Origin: Microglena sp. YARC
Lineage: Eukaryota > Chlorophyta > Chlorophyceae > Chlamydomonadales > Chlamydomonadaceae
Direction of reading: 5' to 3'
NCBI GenBank assembly: GCA_022414725.1
Contig: CM039464.1
Span: 37,164,609-37,228,608 of the forward strand
DNA: 64,000 bases
Below, one piece after another: positions 54,060 to 64,000 of this stretch. A model generated the notes under the pieces. The model had not been told where the DNA came from, searched no databases, and was given only the letters and a program-made list of their open reading frames with translations. Made by a program: the position numbers and the translations under genes. Within the stretch, counting starts at the first letter, position 1, and each line of letters starts with the position of its first letter.

Positions 54060-55590
54060 ACGGCTAATACCGTATGCTGTAACTTGTGTCACACGTAGGT
54101 ATCTGCTAGAGGCCACGTGTCCACCATGTCCAGTCAGCTTGTGACTGTGACCACGCCAGCTAGTTTTACCGCTGGCGTGTACTGAGGTTAGATCATACCT
54201 AACCCTCCTCGAGGTGCCTTGCTACTTGCTCCTTAATGCCTGCGCACCTCTCTGCTCTTAACGATTGTAATCACTTCATCATGCATAGAATCCATGGCCC
54301 GAACAAGGGTTGTTTAAAGCCCTCCGAGAGGTTACAACACACACGCAAAAGGCCCTCAACTGTGCGTGAAATCACGCACGTCCCTGTCAAAAACTGTATG
54401 GAAACAGGTGCAACACATGCAATTCAGTCAAAATCTGAAACTGTCAAAGTGTGTTTGTACCGGTATATCCCAGATACGTGACCCCTTGGGAGTTATTTTC
54501 TATTTCACCCAGTAAGTGGGTCCCTGTACACAACCCAGAACAAGTTAGAAATACCCTGGAAATACCTGGAAAAAGTTGTGTGTGTGTGTAGTGGGTGGGG
54601 GTGGGAAGGAGGGACCCCAGAAAAGGATCCACATAATTTCACAAGATTTTCGCAATCGACCTCTTACACCCTAATTTAACCGCTACCACTTCTCGATACC
54701 CGCACACCGACCCTTCCTGACTTCGCTTGTGGCGCTCCTACTGCCACAGACCATAATTATAGAACCCCCCAAAACAGGCCCTGTGCAGTTTAGTCAATAC
54801 AAATAGTTTCCCACACCCCAGCTTGATACAGTATATTTGATTTAAACACCTCTCCATGGGTAGCGTCTTCAATACATCAAGCGTACTGCCGGAAGAGCAA
54901 AACAGGTGCGCTGCAGGCCCAAGGGTTCGGTGCTAAGTTGCATGCGCACCACGCCACATGTATATTACGTCACGTCACCCTCACTCGTCATGCTCAGATG
55001 CAGTCACGTCACCTCACTCTCATTGGCAGTCACGTCACGCCACGTCACAAGCGCAGTATACGAGACACACATTCCGCAAGAACAGCCACGAGGGCAGCAA
55101 CAAGGTTACGCACACCGCATACAAAACAACCCTAGTGACAGCAGGGCTCGACGGAGCTCCCCATCCCCATCCCAAGCGGATCCCCTGGTCCAACACAAGG
55201 TCGGTCACGCCCTTGTTCGGATCTCAGATGCCACGAAGGCAGCAACACGGTACGACACAATTAAACCCTAGTGACAGCGGGGATCAAAATCCAAACGAGC
55301 GGTCCCATCCTGGTTTCTAAATCCGTAGCAAAAGTCCTGTTCAGCTCACTACAAACAGATCTAGTGCCATTCTTGCATATTGGGAGCTAGGGTAACCTGC
55401 AAGGATTTTTTCCCCTGCTATATATAGTTTCGTCCCCATTTCAGCGAAATTATCGCTACCCCCCCCCCCCCCCCCCCCCCCCTAAAAATCAATAAAAAAC
55501 ACTAAAACGCTGTCCCTGGAGGAGGCCTAAAACCATAAAGCTAGGGAAAAACCACTTTCAGATTTGAAAAAAAATCACTGGGCTAGGGTA
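54060..55590. other. Intergenic, fragments of dispersed repeats
   Basis: 54616-54750 is related to 2569-2700. 55100-55320 contains two related segments around AACCCTAGTGACAGC. CACGTCAC words cluster at 54960-55050. A poly-C run lies at about 55460-55482, and GGGCTAGGGTAACCTnCAAGGATTTT occurs in similar form near 55388 and 55577. No gene or RNA is recognised. Confidence 0.45.
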
Positions 55591-55607
55591 ACCTACAAGG
55601 ATTTTCC

Positions 55608-55797
55608 TTTCGGCTACGAGCAGCAGCTTCTAGGCAGCTCCCTGAGCTAGTCATTCAATCGAGCTAAGCCCAAAGATTTCAACAGTTATGGACAGTTGGT
55701 TACGTCAGCTTCCAGATGCACTGAGTTGTATTAGCTTTGGCTTAATAGCCAGTCAGGGGAGCTAACTAGAAGCTTCTGCTCGTAGCCGAAAAGAAAA
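55608..55797. mobile_element. Foldback MITE downstream of the ARM-RING gene
   Basis: The left arm CGGCTACGAGCAGCAGCTTC continues to TAGGCAGCTCCC, and the right arm contains the complement (GGGGAGCTAACTAGAAGCTT then CTGCTCGTAGCCG). The arms are about 36 bases. Related arms occur at 51650-51690, 52445-52485 and 58355-58385, usually close to gene ends. No target duplication was settled. It lies within the probable 3' UTR of the ARM-RING gene. Confidence 0.65.
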
Positions 55798-55828
55798 GCA
55801 ATGAGGTTGACCTGTATGGTTGCCTCAC

Positions 55829-58101
55829 TCACTTCTCCAGCACCACATGCTCTAACACCCGGGCGCGACAAATGGGGCAAACTGATGACTTCGCCAACAC
55901 CTCATCACAGCAGCGGGAGCACAGGATAATATGGCCGCAGGGCTGCAATAACACATCTCGCTGCCTATCCAAACACACAACACACAGCTCTTCATCATCA
56001 TCATCACCCCCACTTGGCTCCACGCCACCACTCCCACCACCCTCCCCTGGAGATTGCTGAATCGGATTCTTCTCTGCATCCTTCCCCTTCTTATTTTTCT
56101 TCTTCTCCTTCAGCCGCTGCTTCTTCCCTTTCTTGGATTTAGCCTTGGTCTCCTTCATAGCTTTCTCCCTCTCTTCCTCTTCCAACAATTCCTGGGGTGA
56201 ACGCAGTGAAAGCAAGAGTGAACAGATTTCTACATTTCCTTGTGGATGTGCATGTACATATCTTAATCAGCGCTTACCTACACCTTACCACAACTCTATA
56301 CGACGTGATGAGTGCTTCGTTTGATAAACTATCAGGATCAGCACCAGATTAAGGAACACATCATGCTCAGCCCTCCTGGTAGTAAGAGCCATATTCAGGT
56401 CCACAAACCCATCACAACCACCATCATTGTGTCAGCAGCAGCAGCACCATCACCACTGTCACCTGCACTGTTGTCACCACCACCACCACTGGTGTCAACT
56501 TCCCACCATGCCCATCACCATTGTCACGCCTGCCCCCATCTCCCTCATCCCCTCCCACACCATCACCCTGCCATCAACATACCACGAGCTCTCACCTGCA
56601 TAAGCTTGTCTGAGTCCACAGTCTCCGCAACAGAGGTGGTGGCCCCGGGATGTTCAAGCGCAGATGTTGAACTACCATCACTTGAAGGCTGCCCACTCAG
56701 ACTCTTGGATACGCAATACGGGCACGAGCACACGTCCTGCAATAACACATGGACCATTTCCAGCTTCTCTTGCACCTCAGGTGGGATGCTTCTGGCAGCC
56801 TGTACTGCCAGTAGAGGAAGAATGATACCAGCCGCGGCCAGCTCTCTCTGGATGCTCAGACTAATAGAAGCGAGATCGCTTAGAACACTTGAAGTCCCAA
56901 ACAGCACATGCTCTTGAGAATCGACTCGCAACAAGGCCAACAAAGGGAGAAAGGATGTAAACATTACACAAGCACGAAATTCAGACAAGAATGTCGTGAT
57001 AAGCGATGATGCAGCCAAAAATACAGGAGCAGCCGTGCAAGGATTAGTCATCAGTCCCACCAAGGGAGAGATGGCATCGGCATGCAACAGAGACTCCACT
57101 AACTGCAGCTGCAAAACAGGAGAGCTTGTGGCAGACAGCAAACCCACCAGGGGGGGAATGCCGTCAGCAGATACCACCTTGACCTGGTTGTCACAGTTGT
57201 TGTGAGATAGTTGTGCAAGAGCACCTCCTATCACCTCTTGCACACAGTGTGGAGTGTTGGCGGACAACAATGCAACCAAGGACGGAATTGCACCGGCAGC
57301 AGCCACGTTGCCCTGGTTTCTAGTATTGCTGTTAACTAGATTTGAAATAGCATTTGCTGCATGATACAGTACAACTCCTGGAGTGCTGGCGGATAACAAT
57401 GCAACCAAGGGAGGGATGGCACCAGCAAATGCCACTATGCCCTGGTTGTCAGGGTTGTTTCCAACTAGATATGCAAGAGCACTTGCTGCTGCCTCCTGCA
57501 CACAAGCTGGATTGCTGGTGGACAACATTGCAATCAAGAGAGGGATGGCACCAGCAGCAGCCACCTTGCCTTGGTTACTGGCATTATTGCCAACTAGATG
57601 TCCTAGAGCACATGCTGCCTCCTCTTTCACACCAGCTGGAGTGTTGGCGGACAACAATGCAATCAAGGGAGGGATGGCACCAGCAGATGCCAACTTGCGT
57701 TTGTTGCCAGCATTGTTGGCAACTATATGTGCAAGAGCCTTTGCTGCCTCCTCTTGCACACCTGCTGGAGTGTTGGCAGACAACAATGCAACCAAGGGAG
57801 GGATGCCACACGCAGCAGCCACCATACCCTGGGTGTCAAGGTTATGAAAAGCTAGAGAGGCAAGCGCCCGTGCTACATCCTCATGTATGTCGTGTGGTAA
57901 CTCAGGCGACAACAAGGCTACCAGGTTGGGGATGACACTGGCATAGGTAACAACCTTGTACCTATCTTCCAATGCTAGAGCCTTCAGTTCCCGTGCTCCG
58001 ATACGCTTGTCAGTGAGGCTGGATGTAGGACTAATTCTCAAGATGTTGTGGAGAATGTCAGGATTGTCTGGTTGGTTATCTAAGTCCTTCTTGGCTGACA
58101 T
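55829..58101 (-). CDS. ARM-repeat protein with C-terminal RING finger (putative E3 ligase)
   Basis: Exon 1 is 58101-56596 (502 codons) and ends ATGCAG/GTGAGA. Exon 2 is 56191-55829 (120 codons plus stop) after TTCACCCCAG. The intron is 404 bases, phase 0. Residues about 50-440 hold some eight armadillo-type repeats with GAIPPLVALLSANTPAGVQE- and NNxxNQGKVAAA-like words. Residues about 503-545 are acidic then strongly lysine-rich. A C3HC4 RING follows, with Cys572, Cys575, Cys587, His589, Cys593, Cys596, Cys607 and Cys610. RING proteins recruit E2 enzymes for ubiquitin transfer; ARM repeats bind substrates. Plant ARM ligases usually carry a U-box in front of the repeats, so a RING behind them is unusual. 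Adjacent ARM repeats are similar at DNA level, suggesting recent internal duplication. Confidence 0.88.
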
Positions 58102-59819
58102 GGTTTTAAGTAAGCCGCAGCTTTTCTTTCCAGATTAAAATCCCCTAGCCCTGGGCGGATGCTGTATGACAGTCCTAAGCCTGTTTTGCCAAACCCAGAG
58201 CTGCTGACCTGCGTGCAGAGATAGAGTGGGGGGTGGGTTGTATATGAGGCATGGAAGTAGGTTAAGCAGGGGATCCATGAAGACATGCGATAAGTGGACA
58301 CCGGTATGGTAAATATGCACATGCCAGATCACTAAAGCAGAGCTTTTCTTTATGGCTTTTCCAAGCAGCTTCTAGGCAGCTCCCCAAGCCAGCAACTGTG
58401 GTACATCTACATTTCTATACCTGGCTAGGGCATAGTCATTCCTCCTCCTATCCATTTCCGGAGAAGTTGAAGTGCATACAAGCTGTAACATCGTCTCCAG
58501 GGATGCTCTGGTAAGGGGGGAAATGGTAGCTCGAGTCGAAGTTGAACAAGGCAGAAAAACGAGGCCCCGATAATTCGTGTGCATGGGAGGGTAAGAAATA
58601 GAGAACGCTGCTGGCGCGCTTCTTGTCGATGGTGGTTAAGGCGCTCGGGGATGGGGCGACAAGGTGGGGAAGTGGGGGACAGAAGCAGATGTTGAGTAGG
58701 AGCTTCGAGTGAGTACGAGGTCAGACTGTCTTGTCTGGAATGAGACGAAGAGGTATAACCATAGCAAGGTTAGTTGTCGCTCATAAATATTGACGTGCTT
58801 GGGACGAGAACGCTGGGTGCGGAAAATGCACTCTTGCTGGTTGGCGTGGACTGGGAACTCGACAAGTCAACAAAATAATCTCTTCGCGACGTATCCCAAC
58901 AGTCTTGCGGGTTCAAATCAGGGGAGGAGATTTTTGGCGGTACCGCGAGTATAGAAGCGCTTCTTACTATGCCCTGCTTTCTGTGTGCACAAAGGAGGTC
59001 GTGGCTAAACGTGGCTACTGCAGCATTGTGAGCAGGATTGCGAGAACCAGGGGTGTGCGCTGTGAAACGAGAACGAGGCGTCTCCAGCTATTTTCAAATT
59101 GGGCCTGGGTGCTGACTGTATACATCCCCTGGACTTCCTAACCTCCTGGGTCAGCGGCCAACCGGCAACCGTCTACGCGTTGCAGGCAGAGGTTTGCAGG
59201 CGCGTACATGCGCGTACAGGGGGCGGGGGACGCGTATGCGCGCGTGTATCGTCTTGCGTCGCCCAGCGTGACCGCCGCGCCCATTTTTATCACAAGGCCG
59301 CTTCCTCGCAGCTTCCACCAGCTTCGGGCCTTTCGCCCAGACGCCCACTGTACAGCGCTTTACAGCCCACTTTGGGGCAGGTCTGTCGCCCAGCGTGACC
59401 ATGTTCACTCTCTATTACATGCACCATTGCTGGACTATACACCTCCGACCAGGAACTCCACCCCTGCACTGAATTCACGCACTCGATCTGTTCACCGCGC
59501 CATCCTTTCCCCCTTGTTCCTGTGTGGTGGATAACGATCCTCCCACTGAGTTGCCACGCGGTGGTGACGACTTTCCGACAGATGACGAACGACTTCTGTA
59601 GGCAGTTGAAACCGAGCGAATTGACCTACTGATCAGTGTCTGATCAGCTACTCGGGAATACCTAAAACGAGGGTTCCATTAGGGTCTAGACGCGCTGGAA
59701 GCGGGAAGGGATTCTTGAGCCGTGCTTCTGACTCTTAGGGCCGTCTAAACTCCTGAGATCATTTCTTAGGCTTCCAGTTACAAGACACTCCGTGTTACAA
59801 GGTATTCATATACCACAAT
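58102..59819. other. Intergenic; probable promoter of ARM-RING gene and possible 5' LTR
   Basis: 58102-58330 is the likely 5' flank of the minus-strand gene. A foldback arm lies at 58355-58385. From about 58880 to 59819 the sequence is non-coding and could contain the 5' LTR of the retrotransposon, but the partner LTR lies beyond the window, so this cannot be tested here. Confidence 0.35.
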
Positions 59820-59832
59820 TGGTTTCGGAGCC
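59820..59832 (+). other. Candidate primer-binding site of the Gypsy element
   Basis: TGGTTTCGGAGCC matches the initiator-tRNA primer-binding sequence of plant LTR elements (TGGTATCAGAGCC) at 11 of 13 positions. It follows TATACCACA, a possible LTR end, and precedes gag by about 90 bases. Confidence 0.4.
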
Positions 59833-59907
59833 TGGTCGCGCTTTCAAACCGCGCCACTCGCTTTACTCCCCACCCCCGACGTCCCCTCGAGCCCACCATC
59901 ACCGAGT

Positions 59908-60306
59908 ATGGCCTCTTCTTCAGCCAAGCTGCTGCGGCTCACACTTCTGAGGTCCCGGATGTTGACGACATGGACCACGAGGAGCTCGTCCAGCAAGTCA
60001 AGGCTTGGGAGCTGCACAAGCTCTCCAAGGAGAAAAAGAAAAGGCGCTGGAGGGCCGGCACCTTCGCCTCCCGACCTTTCAGCTACCGAGAAGGAGCTGA
60101 AGGAAGCGCGGATGGCTGTCAAAGTCAATGGCAAGAAGGTCGCCACAAGGCCTGACTCTACGCCGCTTGGCAAGGCTGCCGCGCACGTTGCCCTCGTGGA
60201 GAAGGACAGGGTGATCGCTAGCCTCGAACTTCTTCACCATGACGAGGGCCGAGGCCACCGGCATCCAAGCACCTTGAGGAGATGGCTCGGCTCCAAATGC
60301 GAATGA
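59908..60306 (+). pseudogene. N-terminal part of gag, frame-shifted
   Basis: Fragments in two frames look like one charged helical protein: DDMDHEELVQQVKAWELHKL with KEKKKRRW in one frame, then ATEKELKEARMAVKVNGKKV and VALVEKDRVIASLELLHHDE in another. The frame of the main gag follows at about 60260. Gag N-termini are often coiled coils. The true start codon is uncertain. Confidence 0.5.
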
Positions 60307-61476
60307 GGGATGCCGAACAGGAGACACTTCGAGTTTCCGCTCTCCTGAAGGCCAGCAAACGCCCCCCGCTGGACCACCTGAGTGCCCCGCTGCTGGATCG
60401 CCTGCAACGCCCCCCGCCCCCGCTGGACCACCGGATGGCCCCGCTGCTGGATCGCCTGCAACGCCCCCCGCCCCCGCTGGACAACCCGCGGCCCCACAGC
60501 TGGACTGCCTGCGGGCCCCCTGCTGATGGATCGCCTGCTGCTGGCCAGCCCGCTGCTGAAGCGCCCGCTGCAGGACCGCCCGCTGTTGGCCCTCCCGCTG
60601 GACCTCATTCGGACGCTTTAATTGCTCTACGTGCCCAGATTGAGCAGCTGGAGGCCAAGGCCAAAGTGGCTGAGCTACAAGCTGCGGCAGCTAAGGTAGA
60701 GTCACATGTTTTGCCCTTGGTCCCGAGGCCCTTAGTTGGCAAGTATGAACGTCCATCCCTTTGGACTGGGGTAGAAGATAAGAAGCTCCCGAGGGGTAGG
60801 ATTTGGTGGAAGTTGCTAGAGTCATATTGCACGTTGCACCATATGTTAGTACCATCCAACATACCAAACTTCTTTGGTGGGGTAGCTGCCGAGTGGCTAG
60901 ACCACCTTATGACCGCGTCACCGGCCATTACGTGGGCTGAGATAAAAACTCAGTTCCTAAACTTCTATGACCCCTGCCATGCTGACGACGACATCAATGC
61001 ACGCCAACGGCTGCATGCCAACTCGATTCGGCAGACCTCGACGGTTAGGCATTACGCTATGGCTTTCCAAAACGAAGTGCGCATTGGCGGGGGTATGCAA
61101 TTGGATGATCAGCTAGTTCTGTTTCGGTTTGGTCTGATTCCAACCATCGAGGCACGATGCCGCATACGTACTGCTGCACAAGGAGGCCGATTTTCCTCTT
61201 TAGACGAGCTTGTCGAACATGCTGCTGCCTTTGAAACTGAACTTGCTGCCACCAAAACACCAACCCCTACCTCGGCCATGTACGTCCAGGCAAAAGGCAA
61301 ACGGCCTGGTGGACCTCACGAGGGGTCCACCCAGCACAAGCACAAGAAGGGCACGGCCCAGACTCCAGCTGCAACGGGCCCGCCGCCCTTTTCCAGCCCT
61401 GCGGGACAGCTACAATTTGCTGAAAAGCATAAGTGGAAGCAGGCTGACGGTCAGCCCTGGACACCGGATGCTATTA
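60282..61476 (+). CDS. Gag polyprotein, main part, interrupted
   Basis: Begins in a coiled-coil-like ARLQMRMRDAEQETLRVSAL. A Pro/Leu/Asp-rich stretch made of a 60-base DNA repeat (60370-60490) follows, then AQIEQLEAKAKVAELQAAAA. A retrotransposon gag domain starts near residue 170: WWKLLESYCTLHHM, FFGGVAAEWLDHL, WAEIKTQFLNFYDP and LRFGLI-like VLFRFGLIPTIEARCR. Gag forms the particle and packages RNA. The frame is broken at 61477 by a LINE and resumes at 62371. Confidence 0.8.
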
Positions 61477-62362
61477 CATTACATTACATTACATGTTAAA
61501 GTCTACTTGACACCGCGAGGGTGTATGAGACTCTGTGCTTTAAACAAAAAGAAAAAGCACCCACAAAGCAAAAAACCCATTACATCAGGGGTGTGTCGAG
61601 GACAAACAAACCAAACTCCCAACCACCGTTTTGGTGGCGTAGGTATTAAACCCCTTAGAGCAGGACCCAGATCTCAACCACTTACAGTGGCGGAGGTAAG
61701 AAGCTAACAAATGAGAAGTCTCAAGAAGAAAAAAAAGGGATAATAAATTACGGTGCCACTAAGCAGTCCAGGGCTTCCTGTCTTGCTCTTTTACAAGTAG
61801 AAAGATAGTCGGCTAGGTTGCTCCAAAAAGACTTAGTGCCATTTCCATTCATAAAGGTTCTGAATGTGGAATCGCAGAATTCCACATTCCATACGGTTAA
61901 GTCGGTATCCTCATGGACATGCCTATAAATATCTGTAAACAGATTCTGGTAGCGGAGGCGAATATCATTATAAAAAGGGCACTCAAACATATGCATTTCA
62001 TCCTCAGTTTTTTTTGGAAACCCACACATTTGACAGTGTCTCATTGAGCGAGGGATGTGTGCTCTATCCACCACCCTCATTCTTTCTGTGTTCAGCCAAT
62101 GGGAACCCATTCTAAACTGTGCTATAGAACGAATCTGATCCTGCTTATGTAAGGCGGATGTAAAGGGAATCAAGCCATTCTCATCATTGCTGTTGGCTGC
62201 GAACCATTTTTGGTATCGGAGGCGTTTAAAGCCAACCCTTCTCTCATCAGGGATGTCTCTAACTGCATTGGTGTCACTTGGGTACTTAAACCTCCATGAC
62301 TCAAAAACTTCAGACATAATACCTTCGACATCGACAGCCTCCAAAATGTTAAATGTTATTAT
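61477..62362 (-). mobile_element. 5'-truncated LINE inserted in gag
   Basis: An 886-base minus-strand insertion. Its 3' end is a (TAATG)n tail, seen as ATTACATTACATTACATTAC on the plus strand. An 8-base target duplication TGCTATTA flanks it (61469-61476 and 62363-62370). Removing one duplication and the insertion would restore the host's reading frame. Simple-repeat tails are typical of several non-LTR families in algae. Confidence 0.85.
61748..62362 (-). CDS. LINE ORF2, C-terminal fragment
   Basis: Open from the truncation point to a stop at 61748. It contains SIAQFRMGSHWLNTERMR and a zinc-finger word CQMCGFPKKTEDEMHMFECP (C-x2-C-x10-H-x3-C), then PFYNDIRLRYQNLF. This arrangement is typical of the end of non-LTR retrotransposon ORF2 after the reverse transcriptase. 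The catalytic domains are absent, so it is non-functional. Confidence 0.8.
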   Translation of the reverse strand: MITFNILEAVDVEGIMSEVFESWRFKYPSDTNAVRDIPDERRVGFKRLRYQKWFAANSNDENGLIPFTSALHKQDQIRSIAQFRMGSHWLNTERMRVVDRAHIPRSMRHCQMCGFPKKTEDEMHMFECPFYNDIRLRYQNLFTDIYRHVHEDTDLTVWNVEFCDSTFRTFMNGNGTKSFWSNLADYLSTCKRARQEALDCLVAP

Positions 62363-62370
62363 TGCTATTA

Positions 62371-62477
62371 AACTAGCTAAGGAGGGTAACTTATGTTACA
62401 AGTGTGGTACGAAGCGCACGGCCGCTACAGCCACTGCCCCCTCCAAGTGCCCTAGCTGCCCTACCGTTAGGAAGTAG
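62371..62477 (+). CDS. Gag C-terminal tail with Cys pairs
   Basis: Continues the gag frame after the LINE: LAKEGNLCYKCGTKR, then KCPSCPTVRK and UAG at 62475-62477. The cysteines are spaced C-x2-C-x14-C-x2-C. The usual CCHC knuckle (C-x2-C-x4-H-x4-C) is absent, so this may be a zinc-ribbon-like RNA-binding tail or a degenerate knuckle. Confidence 0.65.
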
Positions 62478-63008
62478 GATGTAGGTCTGCTTGTAGACAT
62501 AGATAGGGATGTTCTGTTTCAGTTTCCGTCCCCTACTATCTGTGTAACACCATCTACTGCACAGACCACATCCCCTCCTTGCCTTCCGACCCTGCCCCCG
62601 CCTCCTGCCATTCCATGCATATCTGCTTGCACAACAGCTTGTGTCCACGCAGACCAAGCTACCGCACACTTTGAGGCCACCCTATCGGGGGTATCTGGCA
62701 AAGTTGTCATTGACAGTGGAGCAGACTCTGTCTTCGTAGACGCAGAATTCTATGCTAGGGCAGGTTTAGCCACCTTTACGGGCTCACCAGTCATGGTGCG
62801 GGTAGCTGATGGATCCCAAGTCCTCACTACTACGAGAACGAGTTTTGTCCTGAACTTAGGCAAACATAGGTCAGAAATTAAATCTGCTTATGTCTTCCCT
62901 ACGCTAGGGCCCGGCACCACCGCACTTCTCGGAAGAAGTTGGATGATGCAGACGGGGTGCTGCATTGGTTTTGAAGAGACACGTCTCAGAGCCAGTTTTC
63001 AAAAATAG
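62478..63008 (+). CDS. Retroviral-type aspartic protease (pro)
   Basis: In the same frame as gag, directly after a single UAG. After a Pro/Thr/Cys-rich linker it reads FEATLSGVSGKVVIDSGADS (active site DSGA at about 62712-62723), then MVRVADGSQVLTTTRTSF and TTALLGRSWM, with the flap-like and ALLG(R) positions of retropepsins. It would cleave the polyprotein. It ends in a stop at 63006-63008, next to an A5 run where the downstream frame changes. Confidence 0.75.
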   Translation, partial: DVGLLVDIDRDVLFQFPSPTICVTPSTAQTTSPPCLPTLPPPPAIPCISACTTACVHADQATAHFEATLSGVSGKVVIDSGADSVFVDAEFYARAGLATFTGSPVMVRVADGSQVLTTTRTSFVLNLGKHRSEIKSAYVFPTLGPGTTALLGRSWMMQTGCCIGFEETRLRASFQK

Positions 63009-64000
63009 CTAAAAAGCATAAACGTAGAGTAGCAGTCGAACTGAACTCCACCCGACTCGAGTCGGAACCTCTCTCCATCAAGGAATTGGTTGCTTATACT
63101 TTGGCACGTATCGAATTTTTTGACACAGCACAGCGAAAAACGCTAGGAGTCCTGTCTAACAGAGCACTTAAAAAGTTTATCCGCAAATCAAAACAAAAAA
63201 CTCAATTGTTTCGAAGTCCTAGTCACATCAGTGGACCAAGACGACGATGCCTTTACAATTCGAGTAACGGCAGCACAAGCAAACACGGTGCAACAAACGA
63301 AACACGAACGGATAATCTCGGGTTGCGAAACGGACTTTAAAAAGGTCTTCGCCCCGGCGGACAAGATTTCTGACCTTAGGGCTGACACCCCATTCGTATG
63401 CCCCCTCACGGAGGCGGCATCCCACAATTCTCTCGAGGACACCGGTTGTCCCCCGCAGAACTGCTAGAGGTCCAAAACCAAGTTAAAGACTTGTTGGCCA
63501 AAGGCTACATCAGCCCTAGCTCGAGCCCGTGGGGCGCACCAGTCCTTTTCATCGCCAAACCCGATGGCTCTTGGAGGATGGCTATCGACTATCGTAAATT
63601 GAACAAGGTCACGGTACCAAATCGCTATCCCCTCCACGAATTGACGATCTGTTTGACTCAGTTCGAGGAGCTCGTGTGTTCTCAAATCTGGATTTACGTA
63701 ATGCATACCACAACATACGGTTACATGATTCAGACGTCCCGAAAACTGCGTTCATAACCCCGATGGGACTCTATGAATTCAAGGTTCTCCCTTTTGGGCT
63801 AGCAAATGCACCCTCGGCCTTTACAAAAGTCATGAACACCGTGTTCAGAGATTTAATTGGAAAATTCGTCGTCATTTACTTGGATGATATTCTCATCTAC
63901 AGCAGTAATGATGAAGAACACGAAAAAACACATTCGAATTGTGTTACAACGTCTTGAAGATAACCACCTCTTTCTTAAACGAGAAAAGTGTTTCTTCTAT
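63009..64000 (+). pseudogene. Reverse transcriptase, frame-shifted, truncated by window end
   Basis: Pieces in several frames: IKELVAYTLARIEFF, then DDDAFTIRVTAAQANT, then [34 protein letters not shown] and [16 protein letters not shown], then [24 protein letters not shown] and YLDDILIYS (catalytic YLDD at 63878-63889). Frame changes fall at or beside homopolymers 63001-63005, 63195-63200, 63401-63405, 63629-63636 and 63923-63928. RT copies the element's RNA. RNase H and integrase are outside the window. Confidence 0.85.

Larger units (their letters stand above)
59820..64000 (+). mobile_element. Ty3/Gypsy LTR retrotransposon, decayed, cut by window end
   Basis: In order: primer-binding-like site, gag, an in-frame UAG, aspartic protease, then reverse transcriptase. 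Protease before RT and the RT motifs fit Ty3/Gypsy. RNase H, integrase and the 3' LTR lie beyond the window. A 5'-truncated LINE interrupts gag, and at least five frameshifts disrupt pol, so this copy is inactive as given. Confidence 0.88.

Noticed and set aside
58905..58935. B-box-like GGGTTCAAATC as a SINE or tRNA
   Set aside because: No A box at the right distance and no matching body were found. The similar GGTTCAAATC in the array at 29830-30370 is part of the exon F spacer.
58880..59819. Defined 5' LTR of the Gypsy element
   Set aside because: The 3' LTR is outside the window, so the ends cannot be set by comparison. Only a primer-binding-like site is reported.

Overview
This is a eukaryotic nuclear window, most likely from a repeat-rich green alga. 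The signs are GT-AG introns, an IGHMBP2/UPF1-type helicase, a calmodulin-like gene, an ARM-RING protein, interstitial TTTAGGG-type repeats, hAT-like MITEs, tRNA-derived SINEs, a LINE fragment and a Ty3/Gypsy element. A prasinophyte such as Cymbomonas would fit, but the sequence alone does not prove a species. A run of exactly 1,000 N (18752-19751) is an assembly gap. Some tandem arrays are full of single-base indels, which suggests patches of uncorrected long reads.

Layout. 1-4.2 kb: transposon-rich intergenic DNA with nested hAT-like MITEs. 4.2-43.2 kb: one very large minus-strand gene for a superfamily 1 helicase of the IGHMBP2/SMUBP-2 type. Seven clean exons (42955 down to 25646) and one noisy exon (22510-22395) join in consistent reading phase. 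They cover a long low-complexity N-terminus, the domain between it and the motor, the Q motif, Walker A and motif Ia. A further possible exon lies at 7971-8124, and the 3' end of the gene is not identified. 43.2-44.0 kb: divergent promoter region. 43990-51628 (+): a five-exon calmodulin-like gene of 149 codons with three degenerate EF-hand loops. 51.6-55.8 kb: transposon-derived intergenic DNA. 55829-58101 (-): a two-exon gene for a 622-residue ARM-repeat protein with a C-terminal RING finger. 58.1-59.8 kb: no recognised gene. 59.8-64.0 kb (+): a decayed Ty3/Gypsy retrotransposon interrupted by a 5'-truncated LINE and cut by the window end.

The most striking observation is how the introns are built. 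In almost every helicase intron, the part after the upstream exon is a tandem array whose unit starts with the last bases of that exon plus its 5' splice site. The part before the downstream exon is a second array whose unit ends with the 3' splice site plus the first bases of that exon. The true exon is the only place where both edges occur together. The calmodulin-like gene shows the same design around exon 4. The ARM-RING gene, with one 404-base intron, does not. This looks like intron growth by tandem duplication anchored on exon-intron boundaries. It leaves dozens of decoy splice sites in one transcript and I know of no named system that matches it.
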